This document shows, in pieces, positions 9,953 through 19,416 of a stretch of DNA of 64,000 nt (positions are counted from its first letter, which is position 1; every line of letters starts with the position of its first letter). The notes under the pieces were generated by a model, which had not been told where the DNA came from, did not search any database, and was given only the letters and a program-made list of their open reading frames with translations. The position numbers and the translations under genes were made by a program. This DNA comes from JABDMH01 sp965223165 (GTDB taxonomy: Bacteria; Bacteroidota; Bacteroidia; Chitinophagales; Saprospiraceae). The stretch lies in the NCBI GenBank assembly GCA_965223165.1, contig CBDCVQ010000011.1, positions 310,001 through 374,000 of the forward strand. Direction: 5' to 3'.

Positions 9953-12900
9953 ATGAAGGAAAAACTAAGATTTGTGAAGTATGGTACGGCACTGGTCATT
10001 CTGCTGACCAGCGCCTGTCGGAGTCCAAACATTGAGGAAAAGTACTTTACACTCCTGAGTGCTGAGGTCACCGGTGTAGACTTCTCCAACGACCTCGTGT
10101 ATGACAAAGATTTTAATATCTATACCTACCGCAATTTTTACAATGGAGGTGGAGTGGCCCTCGGCGACATCAATGGCGACGACCTGGTAGACATCTATTT
10201 TTCGGGCAATATGCAGTCAAACAGACTGTATCTGAATAAGGGCGACTTCACCTTTGAAGACATCACCCTGCAAGCCGAAGTAGCAGGTCAGGCCGCCTGG
10301 TCTACCGGTGTCACCATGGCCGATGTAAATGGTGATGGCCAACTGGACATATATGTCTGCAATTCTGGTGATCTGGCTGGTGACAAGAAGCAAAATGAAC
10401 TCTTCATCAATCTGGGTGCATCCGAAGATGGCGTAGTCCGCTTCGAGGAACAAGCCGAGAAATATGGACTGGCTGATCAGGGGTATGGCACACATGCAGC
10501 CTTTTTTGACTATGACAAGGACGGAGATCTGGACGCCTACTTGCTCAACAATTCTTACCGTTCGATCTTCGATTTCAATCGTATGAAAAATCAACGACCG
10601 GTCAGGGATGAAAAGGGCGGAGACAAGCTATTGAGAAATGACGGCGAAACATTTACAGATGTCAGCGAAGAAGCTGGAATATATGGCAGTGAAATTGGCT
10701 TTGGTCTGGGCGTGACCGTTTCTGACGTCGATCGGGATGGATGGTTGGACATCTTTGTCTCCAATGATTTCTTCGAGCGTGATTACTTGTACATAAATAA
10801 TCGTGACGGCAGTTTTACAGAGGACTTGGAAAATCAAATCATGTCGCTGAGCGTGGCTTCCATGGGTGCAGATATCGCGGACCTAAATAACGACGGTTAT
10901 CCCGAGATATTTGTCACCGAGATGCTGCCGGAGGATGAAGCCCGCTTCAAGACCAAAATGACCTTTGAAAACTGGGATACTTATCAGTACAACCTAAACA
11001 ACGGATACTATCATCAGTTTACCCGCAATGTCCTTCAGTTGAATCACGGAGATGGATGCTTTAGCGAAATAGGTCGGCTGGCTGGTGTCGAGGCGACCGA
11101 CTGGAGCTGGGGAGCCCTGCTCGCAGACTTTGACAATGACGGGCTAAAAGATCTGTTTGTAGCCAATGGATTATACAAAGACATCATAGATCAAGACTTT
11201 ATAAACTTTGTATCAAACGAGGAAATTATCAGACAATATGTCACCGATGACGGCATCAATTACAAAAAACTGATTGATACCATACCATCCAATCCGATTT
11301 CAAATTACCTGTTTAAAAACCTGGGAGACCTTAGATTTGAAAACAAAGCTCAGGAGTGGGGTCTAGCCACTCCAAGCCATTCGAACGGGGCTGCCTATGC
11401 CGACTTGGATAATGATGGGGACCTGGACCTGGTCGTCAGCAATGTCAATGCTCCGGCCTTTCTCTACCGCAATGAGAGCAATACACTGGCAAAGGCGAAT
11501 CATTATCTAAAGATCAGACTGCAGGGGAGCGGAAAAAACCCGTATGCGGTGGGAGCCAGTGTGACCCTCCAGGTCGGCGATCTAACTTTTTATCAAGAAA
11601 ATATCCCGGTACGTGGATTTCAATCTTCGGTAGAACCTCGCCTCAACTTCGGACTGGGCTCGATCTCTCAGATTGATACCATCACCATTACATGGCCAGA
11701 CGGGAGCATCAGCCTGCTGCAAGGGGTACCCGTTGATCAGACGCTCACGATCACCCAGAGAGACCTACCCTCCCAAGAAAGGAATACGCAGAAACGGATC
11801 GACTCCGATGCCGATCCAATTTTCCGGGAAGTAACAGACAGTCTCCCCTGGCTGTACCGGCATGTCGAAAACACCTTTGTCGACTTTGATCGTGATCGGC
11901 TTCTCTACCACATGATCTCGACCGAAGGGCCAAGAATCGCAGTAGCAGATGTAAACGGTGACGATATCGAGGATTTCTTCATCACCGGAGCTTACGGCAG
12001 CGCTTCAGCCTTGTACGTGCAGCAGCCGGATGGCCATTTCCTCCCTACCAATCAGTCTGTACTCACATGGGATCGTGGATCAGAAGACGTGGACTGCACC
12101 TTTTTTGATGCTGATCAGGACGGTGACCAGGATCTGTATATCACCAGAGGTGGCAATGAATTTCACATTAGCACGGACATCCTCGCAGATCAACTCTACC
12201 TCAACGATGGGCAGGGAGTCTTGTCCCGATCCCCACAATATTTGCCCACCTTGAAATTTGAAAGTAGTTCCTGTGTAAAAGCGGCAGACTACGATGGAGA
12301 TGGCGATGAGGACCTCTTCGTCGGGACAAGGATCAAGCCAGGTTACTACGGCTCGGCAGTGAGTGGTTACATCCTACGTAATGACGGGCAGGGAAAGCTT
12401 CAAAATGTATCTAAACAAATCGCTCCGGATCTGCTCAACATTGGTATGATCACGGATGCCTCCTGGATAGACTATGATCTCGATGAAGACCTGGATCTGA
12501 TCGTCGTCGGGGAGTGGATGCCCATCACCTTCCTACGCAATGAAGGCGGAAGATTTAAACTGGACGAGAAAGCCCTGTCAAATGAAAAGACGCGCGGGTG
12601 GTGGAATTGCGTCAAAGCGGCTGATTTTGACGATGATGGCGACTTGGACGTTGTTTTAGGCAATCATGGCCTGAACTCACGATTTAAGGCAAGTAGCGAA
12701 AAGCCGATCTCACTACACATACATGATTTTGACCAAAATGGCACCCCCGATCCCATCATCTGCCAGTTTAATGGTGAGAAGTCTTACCCGATGGTACTGC
12801 GACACGATCTGGTTATGCAACTGCCGCATTTAAAAAAGAAATACGTGAACTATCAAGACTACCATAGTCAGACTATTCACGACATTTTTGACGAGCAATT

Positions 12901-13297
12901 AATTAGGGAAAGCACTACCCTCGAAGTCCATCGATTGGAAACCTCCTACCTGGAAAATAATGGTGACGGCACCTTTGCCCTACACGCGCTTCCCGTAGCC
13001 ACACAATTTTCTCCGATCTACGGCCTACTCATCGAGGATTTTGACCGAGACGGACGACTTGATATCCTCATGGGCGGCAACCTCTATGGTGTAAAACCGG
13101 AAGTAGGCAGGTATGATGCCAACCACGGCTTGGTCCTAAAGGGTGATGGAGCCGGTTCTTTTCAGGCGCTACCGTCCAAAGTCACAGGACTTAAGGTCCT
13201 TGGGGAGGTGAGAGACCTGGCCACCATCACTGCCGGAGGCAGGCAACTCGTCCTCGTTGCGAGGAATAACGATCGAATGCAGGTGTTCCAGTATTAA
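9953..13297 (+). CDS. VCBS/FG-GAP repeat lipoprotein with ASPIC/UnbV domain, paralogue 2
   Basis: 1114 residues; lipoprotein signal ALVILLTSAC with Cys 22. Architecture as in its neighbours: an opening module VTGVDFSNDL ... YRNFYNGGGVALGDINGD, a first set of FG-GAP blades to about residue 500, ASPIC/UnbV at about 530-585 (VGASVTLQVG, IPVRGFQSSV, ITITWPDGS), and a second set of blades to the end. Many DxDxDGD calcium loops are visible (DYDKDGDLD, DLDNDGDLD, DYDGDGDED). The protein is collinear with the genes at 5892 and 13310 along its whole length, so the three arose by tandem duplication and have since diverged. It is followed after 12 bases by paralogue 3, consistent with one transcript. 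Confidence 0.9.
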   Translation: MKEKLRFVKYGTALVILLTSACRSPNIEEKYFTLLSAEVTGVDFSNDLVYDKDFNIYTYRNFYNGGGVALGDINGDDLVDIYFSGNMQSNRLYLNKGDFTFEDITLQAEVAGQAAWSTGVTMADVNGDGQLDIYVCNSGDLAGDKKQNELFINLGASEDGVVRFEEQAEKYGLADQGYGTHAAFFDYDKDGDLDAYLLNNSYRSIFDFNRMKNQRPVRDEKGGDKLLRNDGETFTDVSEEAGIYGSEIGFGLGVTVSDVDRDGWLDIFVSNDFFERDYLYINNRDGSFTEDLENQIMSLSVASMGADIADLNNDGYPEIFVTEMLPEDEARFKTKMTFENWDTYQYNLNNGYYHQFTRNVLQLNHGDGCFSEIGRLAGVEATDWSWGALLADFDNDGLKDLFVANGLYKDIIDQDFINFVSNEEIIRQYVTDDGINYKKLIDTIPSNPISNYLFKNLGDLRFENKAQEWGLATPSHSNGAAYADLDNDGDLDLVVSNVNAPAFLYRNESNTLAKANHYLKIRLQGSGKNPYAVGASVTLQVGDLTFYQENIPVRGFQSSVEPRLNFGLGSISQIDTITITWPDGSISLLQGVPVDQTLTITQRDLPSQERNTQKRIDSDADPIFREVTDSLPWLYRHVENTFVDFDRDRLLYHMISTEGPRIAVADVNGDDIEDFFITGAYGSASALYVQQPDGHFLPTNQSVLTWDRGSEDVDCTFFDADQDGDQDLYITRGGNEFHISTDILADQLYLNDGQGVLSRSPQYLPTLKFESSSCVKAADYDGDGDEDLFVGTRIKPGYYGSAVSGYILRNDGQGKLQNVSKQIAPDLLNIGMITDASWIDYDLDEDLDLIVVGEWMPITFLRNEGGRFKLDEKALSNEKTRGWWNCVKAADFDDDGDLDVVLGNHGLNSRFKASSEKPISLHIHDFDQNGTPDPIICQFNGEKSYPMVLRHDLVMQLPHLKKKYVNYQDYHSQTIHDIFDEQLIRESTTLEVHRLETSYLENNGDGTFALHALPVATQFSPIYGLLIEDFDRDGRLDILMGGNLYGVKPEVGRYDANHGLVLKGDGAGSFQALPSKVTGLKVLGEVRDLATITAGGRQLVLVARNNDRMQVFQY

Positions 13298-13309
13298 AAA
13301 CAGCACAAG

Positions 13310-16300
13310 ATGATAGGGCTGTTAGCGCATAATTTCAGACGTAAGCACCTGGCAACGCAGCGGATATCACCTATCTGGATCTTGATCTTTGCCGCGATCG
13401 GCCCCTTGGGCTGTGGTGGAGGAGAGCACCCTCCCCAGTTCCGACTTTTGGGGCATGAAGTCACCGGTCTCGATTTTTCCAATGAGCTCACAGAAGACGA
13501 CTCCTTTAATATTATCCGCTACTTGTACTATTATAATGGTGGAGGTGTCGCGGTTGGTGATGTCAATAATGATGGATGGCCGGATCTTTATGTCTCCGCC
13601 AATCGCATGCCCAACAAATTGTTCTTAAATAAGGGCATGGGTGAGACCGGTCATGTACAGTTCCAAGATGTGACAGACATCGCAGGGGTTGCCGGTTCTG
13701 GAAATTGGTCTACGGGAGTCAACGTTGCAGACGTCAATGGAGATGGTTGGCTGGACATCTATCTGTGCACCGTGGGGGGATATAAGTCCTTTCGTGGGAA
13801 AAATCAATTATTTATAAACCAGGGCTGCGATCAGGATACCGCACACGATGTGCCGTGTGCCGTCACCTTTCGAGAAATGGCGGGCGCATACGGGCTGGAT
13901 CACGAAGGATTTTCCACGCAGTCAGCTTTTTTTGATTATGATCGAGATGGTGACCTTGACATGTACCTCCTCAACCATTCGGTCCACTCCTCTGAGAGCT
14001 ATCGCGATACCAGTACGACTCGAATGCGCGACCCAAGGGCAGGAGATAAATTGTTTGAAAATCGACTGAATGAGGTTGAGCAAAACTCAAAATTTGTCGA
14101 TGTCAGTGAGAAAGCCGGCATCATTGGAGGCGTAGCTGGATATGGTCTAGGCATTGCCATCAGCGATTTGGATCAAAATGGCTATCCAGATATCTACGTC
14201 GCCAATGACTTCCATGAAAATGACTTTGTCTATTTGAATACTGGCCACGGCTCATTCACGGAGAGCGGTACTCGTAGCATCGAGCGCACCAGTTACTTCT
14301 CGATGGGAGCCGATATAGCTGATCTCAACAATGATGCCCTGCCCGATATCATGACGCTGGATATGCGACCTGATGACGAGATCCTCTATAAGCGCGCACA
14401 GGGTCCCGATTCCTACGACATCTATCGATTTAAGCGAAGTTTTGGCTATCATGATCAATTGCCTTGGAACACGCTTCAGATAAACCGCGGAGCAGGCTTG
14501 GAGCAGGTGCCCGTTTTTGGTGAAATTGCTCAGATCCTCGGCGTCGCCGCCACCGACTGGAGTTGGTCCGTATTGATGGCGGATTTTGATCTGGATGGCT
14601 GGAAGGATATTCACATCACCAACGGCATTGTCAGGCGTCCCAATGATCTGGATTACCTAAAATATATTGCCGATGCCGAGATCCAAGATCAGGCCTCCGA
14701 TCTACAACTAGCTTCCAAGATGCCGAGCGGCAAAGTCTCTAATGTGATCTTTCGAAATCGTCCGGGCCAGGCATTTGACGACGTGACGGCATCTTGGGGA
14801 CTGTCTCGGCCCTCTCTTTCCAATGGAGCCGCCTACGCTGATTTTGATCTCGATGGGGACCTGGACTTGGTCGTAAATAATATAAACCAACAACTATTTT
14901 ATTACGAAAACCAGGCAAGTGGCCACGATAGTCTGAATTACCTCTCCGTCTCATTTGATGGTCCTGCTGGAAACCCCTTCGGAGTGGGTGTGACCGCCGT
15001 GCTGTACCATGATGACCGTCGACAATGGCAGGAGCTTTTTCCCGTCAGGGGGTGGCAATCTTCGTGTGGATATTATCTGCACTTTGGTTTAGGCCGATCC
15101 TCAACGGTCGATTCACTGGAGGTGCGTTGGCCCAATGGCAAAATCCAACGCATGCTAAATGTCCATGCCAATCAACATTTGAAAATCAACTTTGCAGAAG
15201 CCAGTGACCCTCCATCTCACAGATCACTACAGTTAAAATCGGGTTTCAAACGGCATGGAAAATTACTGCCCTTCACACACGAGGAAAATGCTTTCTTTGA
15301 CAACAACCGGGAGCCTCTCATACCCTACCTCCTATCCACCCAGGGACCTCGAGTAGCTGTATCCGACATCAACGGTGACGGACTTGAAGACTGCTTCATC
15401 GGCGGAGCCACCGGCCAATCCGGAGCATTGTTGATCCAAGATAGCGCCGGTCACTTCCGTCGTTCATCCGATGATTTTGCAGCGGACAGTCTGTCCGAGG
15501 ATGTTGGCCTTGCCTTCTTTGATGCAGATGGCGATGGCGATGCTGACTTGTATATCGGCAGTGCTGGCAATCAATACTATCATCAGGACATCCATCTCAG
15601 AGATCGATTATATGTCAATGACGGGCTGGGCAAATTCACCAAATCAGAGGATGCGCTGCCTCCGTTTTATGGCCAAACGTCATGTGTGCAGGTCGCTGAC
15701 GTCGATAGGGATGGAGACCTCGACCTCTTTGTCGGCACGAGATGCATCGCCGTAAATTATGGAAAGCGAGCCGACAGCTATCTCTTACTCAACAATGGTG
15801 GCCACTTCTCCCCTGCTCCAGCATCGTATATCGATCTGCGTAGATTAGGCATGGTCGCGGACGCTCAGTGGTCGGATATTGATGGTGACCTTGATCCAGA
15901 TCTGCTGGTCATCGGAGACTGGATGGAACCAACCCTATTTGAGAATGCCGGAGACCGCTTCATCAAAAGAAAGCTCTTTACGCAACCCGCGTTTGGATGG
16001 TGGAACACCTGTGAGGTGGCAGATCTCGATGGGGATGGAGACGAAGATTTCGTACTGGGCAATTTTGGGCTAAATTCAATCCTGCGCCCAAGTGTCACAG
16101 AACCGATCCAACTCTATCGCTCAGATTTTGATGGTAACTTGAGCTCAGATCCTATTCTTTCTCACTTCAAGCAAGGAAAGGAATATCCGCTCGCCGGTCT
16201 AGACATGCTCGCCAGCCAATTGGTCTATCTAAAAAAAGAGCACTCCTCTTATGGCCAATTTGCCGAACGAACACTCTCTGAAATATTTCCTTCGGCCAAA

Positions 16301-16702
16301 TTGAGGCAGGCCGAGCGGCACGAAGTAAATAATTTTCGATCATTGATTGCGGTAAACAATGGTGACGGTTTATTTGACGTCCAGGAGCTTCCCCAGGAAG
16401 CACAGGTAGCGCCAGTGTTCGCCATTCAAGTCCATGACTTTGACGGAGACAATCATTTGGACATCCTGTTGGCCGGCAACTTGTATGAGACACAACCCCT
16501 CATTGGACGCATGGATGCCAGTACGGGGACGCTGCTATTGGGCAACGACGGTGGAAGTTTTGCATCGACCGATCCTACTTCTTTGGGTCTGTCCTTACGT
16601 GGACAAATCCGCGATCTGCAAATGATCAAGTATAAGGATACAACTGCCCTACTCGTAGCACGTAACAAGGACACTGCCCTTCTCATAGCAGTTACCCGCT
16701 AA
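13310..16702 (+). CDS. VCBS/FG-GAP repeat lipoprotein with ASPIC/UnbV domain, paralogue 3
   Basis: 1130 residues; lipoprotein signal ILIFAAIGPLGC with Cys 36, preceded by a long basic n-region. It has the same order as the two upstream paralogues: VTGLDFSNEL ... YYYNGGGVAVGDVNNDGWPD, FG-GAP blades, ASPIC/UnbV at about 555-610 (VGVTAVLYHDD, FPVRGWQSSCGYYLHFGLG, VRWPNGK), then more blades with DADGDGDADLYIG and DLDGDGDEDFVLGNFG. No catalytic signature is present. It is the last gene of the plus-strand run; the facing gene at 16820-17344 converges on it. Confidence 0.9.
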   Translation: MIGLLAHNFRRKHLATQRISPIWILIFAAIGPLGCGGGEHPPQFRLLGHEVTGLDFSNELTEDDSFNIIRYLYYYNGGGVAVGDVNNDGWPDLYVSANRMPNKLFLNKGMGETGHVQFQDVTDIAGVAGSGNWSTGVNVADVNGDGWLDIYLCTVGGYKSFRGKNQLFINQGCDQDTAHDVPCAVTFREMAGAYGLDHEGFSTQSAFFDYDRDGDLDMYLLNHSVHSSESYRDTSTTRMRDPRAGDKLFENRLNEVEQNSKFVDVSEKAGIIGGVAGYGLGIAISDLDQNGYPDIYVANDFHENDFVYLNTGHGSFTESGTRSIERTSYFSMGADIADLNNDALPDIMTLDMRPDDEILYKRAQGPDSYDIYRFKRSFGYHDQLPWNTLQINRGAGLEQVPVFGEIAQILGVAATDWSWSVLMADFDLDGWKDIHITNGIVRRPNDLDYLKYIADAEIQDQASDLQLASKMPSGKVSNVIFRNRPGQAFDDVTASWGLSRPSLSNGAAYADFDLDGDLDLVVNNINQQLFYYENQASGHDSLNYLSVSFDGPAGNPFGVGVTAVLYHDDRRQWQELFPVRGWQSSCGYYLHFGLGRSSTVDSLEVRWPNGKIQRMLNVHANQHLKINFAEASDPPSHRSLQLKSGFKRHGKLLPFTHEENAFFDNNREPLIPYLLSTQGPRVAVSDINGDGLEDCFIGGATGQSGALLIQDSAGHFRRSSDDFAADSLSEDVGLAFFDADGDGDADLYIGSAGNQYYHQDIHLRDRLYVNDGLGKFTKSEDALPPFYGQTSCVQVADVDRDGDLDLFVGTRCIAVNYGKRADSYLLLNNGGHFSPAPASYIDLRRLGMVADAQWSDIDGDLDPDLLVIGDWMEPTLFENAGDRFIKRKLFTQPAFGWWNTCEVADLDGDGDEDFVLGNFGLNSILRPSVTEPIQLYRSDFDGNLSSDPILSHFKQGKEYPLAGLDMLASQLVYLKKEHSSYGQFAERTLSEIFPSAKLRQAERHEVNNFRSLIAVNNGDGLFDVQELPQEAQVAPVFAIQVHDFDGDNHLDILLAGNLYETQPLIGRMDASTGTLLLGNDGGSFASTDPTSLGLSLRGQIRDLQMIKYKDTTALLVARNKDTALLIAVTR

Positions 16703-16740
16703 ATCAATCTGCAGGCGACCGCACTTTTTTTTGCAAGCAA

Positions 16741-16780
16741 GAGTTAGGAGAAATCACGTAGATGTCACTTCCCCTAACTC
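16741..16780. other. Perfect 8-bp inverted repeat between convergent genes
   Basis: GAGTTAGG (16741-16748) and CCTAACTC (16773-16780) form a perfect dyad with a 24-base spacer. It lies between the ends of the third VCBS gene and the convergent lipoprotein gene, so it may act as a bidirectional transcription barrier, although no long T-run follows. A related AGTTAG/CTAACT dyad lies at 18927-18946 on the other side of the transposase. Confidence 0.4.
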
Positions 16781-16819
16781 CGTTGGATTGATCGAACAAG
16801 CCTTTGAGCACTTGTTTTT

Positions 16820-17344
16820 CTAGCAATCGGCCACGCTTAGCGACTGAGACTTGCTGAGGTTACCACTTACCTGTTGGGAAATCGCATACCAATAAGATGC
16901 CCAGGTGACGGTGACTCCCTGGATACGATAGGGCCTTACCCAAACCGTGACATATGAAGATCCCGATTGGTGACTGAGATCAACGGTCCACGTACCATCT
17001 GGATCATTGTTTAGATTTCTGTCGAAGGGTCCTCCCGTCTGAGCAATAAAGGACGTGTTCTGATGGGGATAAATCGTCACTTGACAGAAAATATCCCCAT
17101 ACTCCGAATATCCATAATTAGTACCCCAATGACAATGTGAGCGTTTGTGCTCATTTCCCAGATCCAATGTTGCCCTCAATTCAGGACTCAGGTCAGACAA
17201 TAGGTATGGTACATTGTCTTCGTAACTTCTCAGCTCTTGCTCTAAATCACTACCAGAGACAATTTCAGCACGCTGGTCTTCCTTAGCGCACGAACATAAC
17301 AGAAACAGGCTCGCCAGCGCGAGTTGTGCAAATCGAAATTTCAT
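16820..17344 (-). CDS. Unknown small lipoprotein
   Basis: 174 residues; clear lipoprotein signal (LALASLFLLCSC, lipobox Cys at about residue 19). The mature part begins with an acidic region (EIVSGSDLEQELRSYEDNVPYLL), then a beta-rich portion with HCHWGTNYGYSEYGDIFC, TWTVDLSHQSGSSYVTVWVRP and a C-terminal Cys. Two cysteines in the middle and one at the end could form disulfides. I do not recognise the family. The gene stands alone, convergent with the VCBS cluster and divergent from the IS5-type transposase 109 bases away. Confidence 0.65.
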   Translation of the reverse strand: MKFRFAQLALASLFLLCSCAKEDQRAEIVSGSDLEQELRSYEDNVPYLLSDLSPELRATLDLGNEHKRSHCHWGTNYGYSEYGDIFCQVTIYPHQNTSFIAQTGGPFDRNLNNDPDGTWTVDLSHQSGSSYVTVWVRPYRIQGVTVTWASYWYAISQQVSGNLSKSQSLSVADC

Positions 17345-17384
17345 TACAATCTATTTTAAGGTTAAATAATTCCTCTCCGAGAGT

Positions 17385-18578
17385 ATCAACATTAGGGTAG
17401 CTCCGGAAACCTATAGAAAAAATCGTAATTTGTTGTAAACAAATCGAGGCAAGATGGCATCTACGCTATATGATGAGGAATTTCGGTTAATGGAACTGTC
17501 AAAGATGGGAGACCCGTTGGAGAAATTGAGTAAGCACATAGATTTTGAGGATTACCGGGATTTGGTTGAGCGAGTCTTTAAGAAGGCAGATCCAAGTAAG
17601 GGAGGTCGACCTTCGTTTGACAAGATAATGATGTTGAAGGGCTTGATTTTGCGATCAACGTATGGTCTTTCCTTTGAGAAGCTGGAGTATCATATTAAGG
17701 ATAGATTGAGCTTTCAACGATTTTTGGGACTTAGTTTGGGGGACAGGGTACCAGATGCGAATACATTTTGGGATTTTAACGAATCGTTAGCTCGAGGAGG
17801 GATAATCGATGAGCTATTCGTTTTATTGACATCTCAGCTTAGGGATCAGGGATTGATTGTGAATAATGGATCAATAGTGGATGCCAGTATCGTAGATGCG
17901 CCGGTACAGCGAAATAGCCGCAAAGAGAATGATGAGATCAAAAAGGGTAAAAAGCCAACAGATTGGTCTATGAACAAGTCACGTCAAAAAGATACGGATG
18001 CAGATTGGACCAAGAAGAATAAGCAAAGTCGATATGGTTATAAGAACCACATAAAGGTGGACAAAGGCAGTAAGTTGATTACTAATTTTGAGGTTACGCC
18101 GGCGAGCGTCCATGATTCTCAGGTGCTGGAGGATCTATTGGAACAAACAGATAGTCACCATGAGCTATATGGGGATTCTGCCTATAGGAGCAAAGAAATA
18201 GAAGATGATTTAAAACGAAGGGATGTAGTAAGTAGAATACACCGAAAGGGCTACCGAAATAAACCACTCAACGAGAATGAAAAAGCAGTAAATACGAGGA
18301 AGTCAAAAGTACGATCGAGAGTAGAACACGTCTTCGGGGACATACATCAGCAGCTGGGTCGTGTAATAGTTAGTCAGGTCGGGATAGTTCGAAATACGGC
18401 TGCCATTACCTTGATGAATATTTGCTACAACATGCGCAGAGCAACATATCTGAAGGCTATGGCTCACTAGAAAATCAGGTCCTGAAGGGCTCAAACAAGC
18501 AAAATACGACCAAATCCGACCGATAGTCGGATGAAAAATCCTAGAATTTGAATGATATCTACACCCGCTCATGTTGAT
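17385..18578 (+). mobile_element. IS5-type insertion sequence, ends tentative
   Basis: The transposase gene at 17454-18470 is complete. Candidate terminal inverted repeats are ATCAACATTAGGG at 17385-17397 and, on the opposite strand, ATCAACATGAGCG ending at 18578 (11 of 13 identical). I see no matching target-site duplication just outside, so the exact ends are uncertain and could lie elsewhere. A separate perfect dyad, ATCCGAC (18514-18520) and GTCGGAT (18526-18532), sits between the gene and the proposed right end and may form a hairpin. Flanking sequence does not show a gene interrupted by the insertion. Confidence 0.4.
17454..18470 (+). CDS. IS5-family DDE transposase
   Basis: 338 residues, full length for the IS5 group. 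The N-terminal DNA-binding domain (DUF772-like) includes GGRPSFDKIMMLKGLILRS and LSFQRFLGLSLGD. The DDE catalytic core follows, with likely catalytic residues D143 (SIVDASIVDAP), D241 (LYGDSAYRSKE) and E291 (RSRVEHVFG), the last within the conserved Y/R-(x)-E region. The frame is intact, so the enzyme could be active. The gene is visibly more AT-rich than the neighbouring genes, as expected for an acquired element. The start ATG at 17454 is the first in frame and gives a normal family N-terminus. Confidence 0.93.
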   Translation: MASTLYDEEFRLMELSKMGDPLEKLSKHIDFEDYRDLVERVFKKADPSKGGRPSFDKIMMLKGLILRSTYGLSFEKLEYHIKDRLSFQRFLGLSLGDRVPDANTFWDFNESLARGGIIDELFVLLTSQLRDQGLIVNNGSIVDASIVDAPVQRNSRKENDEIKKGKKPTDWSMNKSRQKDTDADWTKKNKQSRYGYKNHIKVDKGSKLITNFEVTPASVHDSQVLEDLLEQTDSHHELYGDSAYRSKEIEDDLKRRDVVSRIHRKGYRNKPLNENEKAVNTRKSKVRSRVEHVFGDIHQQLGRVIVSQVGIVRNTAAITLMNICYNMRRATYLKAMAH

Positions 18579-19194
18579 CATGTGCGGATATTTATCCTGA
18601 ACTCGGAAATATGTCATCGGAAGCGATCTTTATCTCCAAAAAGTAGGTTATTGGAGGTTCCCATTATGCAAAGGAGAGTACTGGTAAAGTATGGCTCGGT
18701 CTCAGCCCATTTAGATGGCGTAACTGCCCACCCGATGCGGGAGAAGGCACCGGATGATCTGCAGCCAAATCAAGGTAACATAGTTTGAAAAAAAATTCCA
18801 GGTGTGCTCAAAGGAGCAGTTGCATGATTACACTCTACGTACCACCAAAGCTACCGCAAGCGAAATTTAAAGTCAAGCATCTATCCACACAAAATATAAC
18901 TTTAACATTTTTCTTTCGCCCGAGTCAGTTAGATTTCATGCTAACTCGAAAGATTAAATAGTTGGGCTTGCACACATCAACGCATTGCTGCATTGGCAAA
19001 CACGCGACCTTAGGAGCAGCTTTGAAGCCCCGAGTGCCTTCCGTTTGTCCGCGCCTGGTATATCGGCACCAAATCACCTTGTAGTACGGTACATGAGGTC
19101 TGGGTGGGGCTCAGCAAAGCTCGTCTCAGCGTTCGGGTTCACTCAATATTGGCTCGGGTCCGGCCCATTCCCCTGAAAAATTGCTATTGACCTG
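18579..19194. other. Gene-free stretch between IS element and hexamer array
   Basis: About 600 bases with no convincing gene. Short frames on the plus strand (for example 18552-18788 and 18985-19176) have no recognisable residue pattern or ribosome-binding context. A dyad AGTTAG (18927-18932) / CTAACT (18941-18946) is present. No gene remnants were recognised. Confidence 0.5.
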
Positions 19195-19416
19195 CCATTG
19201 CCAGTGCCATTGACATTGATATTGCCATTGCCATTGATATTGCCATTGACATTGCCATTGATATTGCCATTGACATTGCCATTGATATTGCCATTGACAT
19301 TGCCATTGATATTGCCATTGACATTGCCATTGATATTGCCATTGATATTGCCATTGATATTGCCATTGATATTGCCATTGACATTGCCATTGATATTGAC
19401 ATTGACATTGCCATTG
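19195..19416. repeat. Hexanucleotide tandem array, 37 units of NNATTG
   Basis: Thirty-seven consecutive hexamers, all in exact phase. They are CCATTG, ATATTG or ACATTG, plus a single CCAGTG at 19201-19206. Over 19231-19398 CCATTG alternates strictly with either ATATTG or ACATTG, giving 12- and 24-bp higher-order periods. The array ends one base before the TGA stop (19419-19417) of the minus-strand Gfo/Idh/MocA gene. Because six bases are two codons, all phases stay open; on the minus strand one phase would read (NGNI/NGNV)n. I consider it a non-coding microsatellite-like array. Confidence 0.95.

Noticed and set aside
17345..18578. IS element as the cause of a broken gene
   Set aside because: Sequences on both sides do not join into a recognisable reading frame.
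18552..18788. 78-codon plus-strand frame after the transposase
   Set aside because: Overlaps the proposed IS end and shows no recognisable residues.
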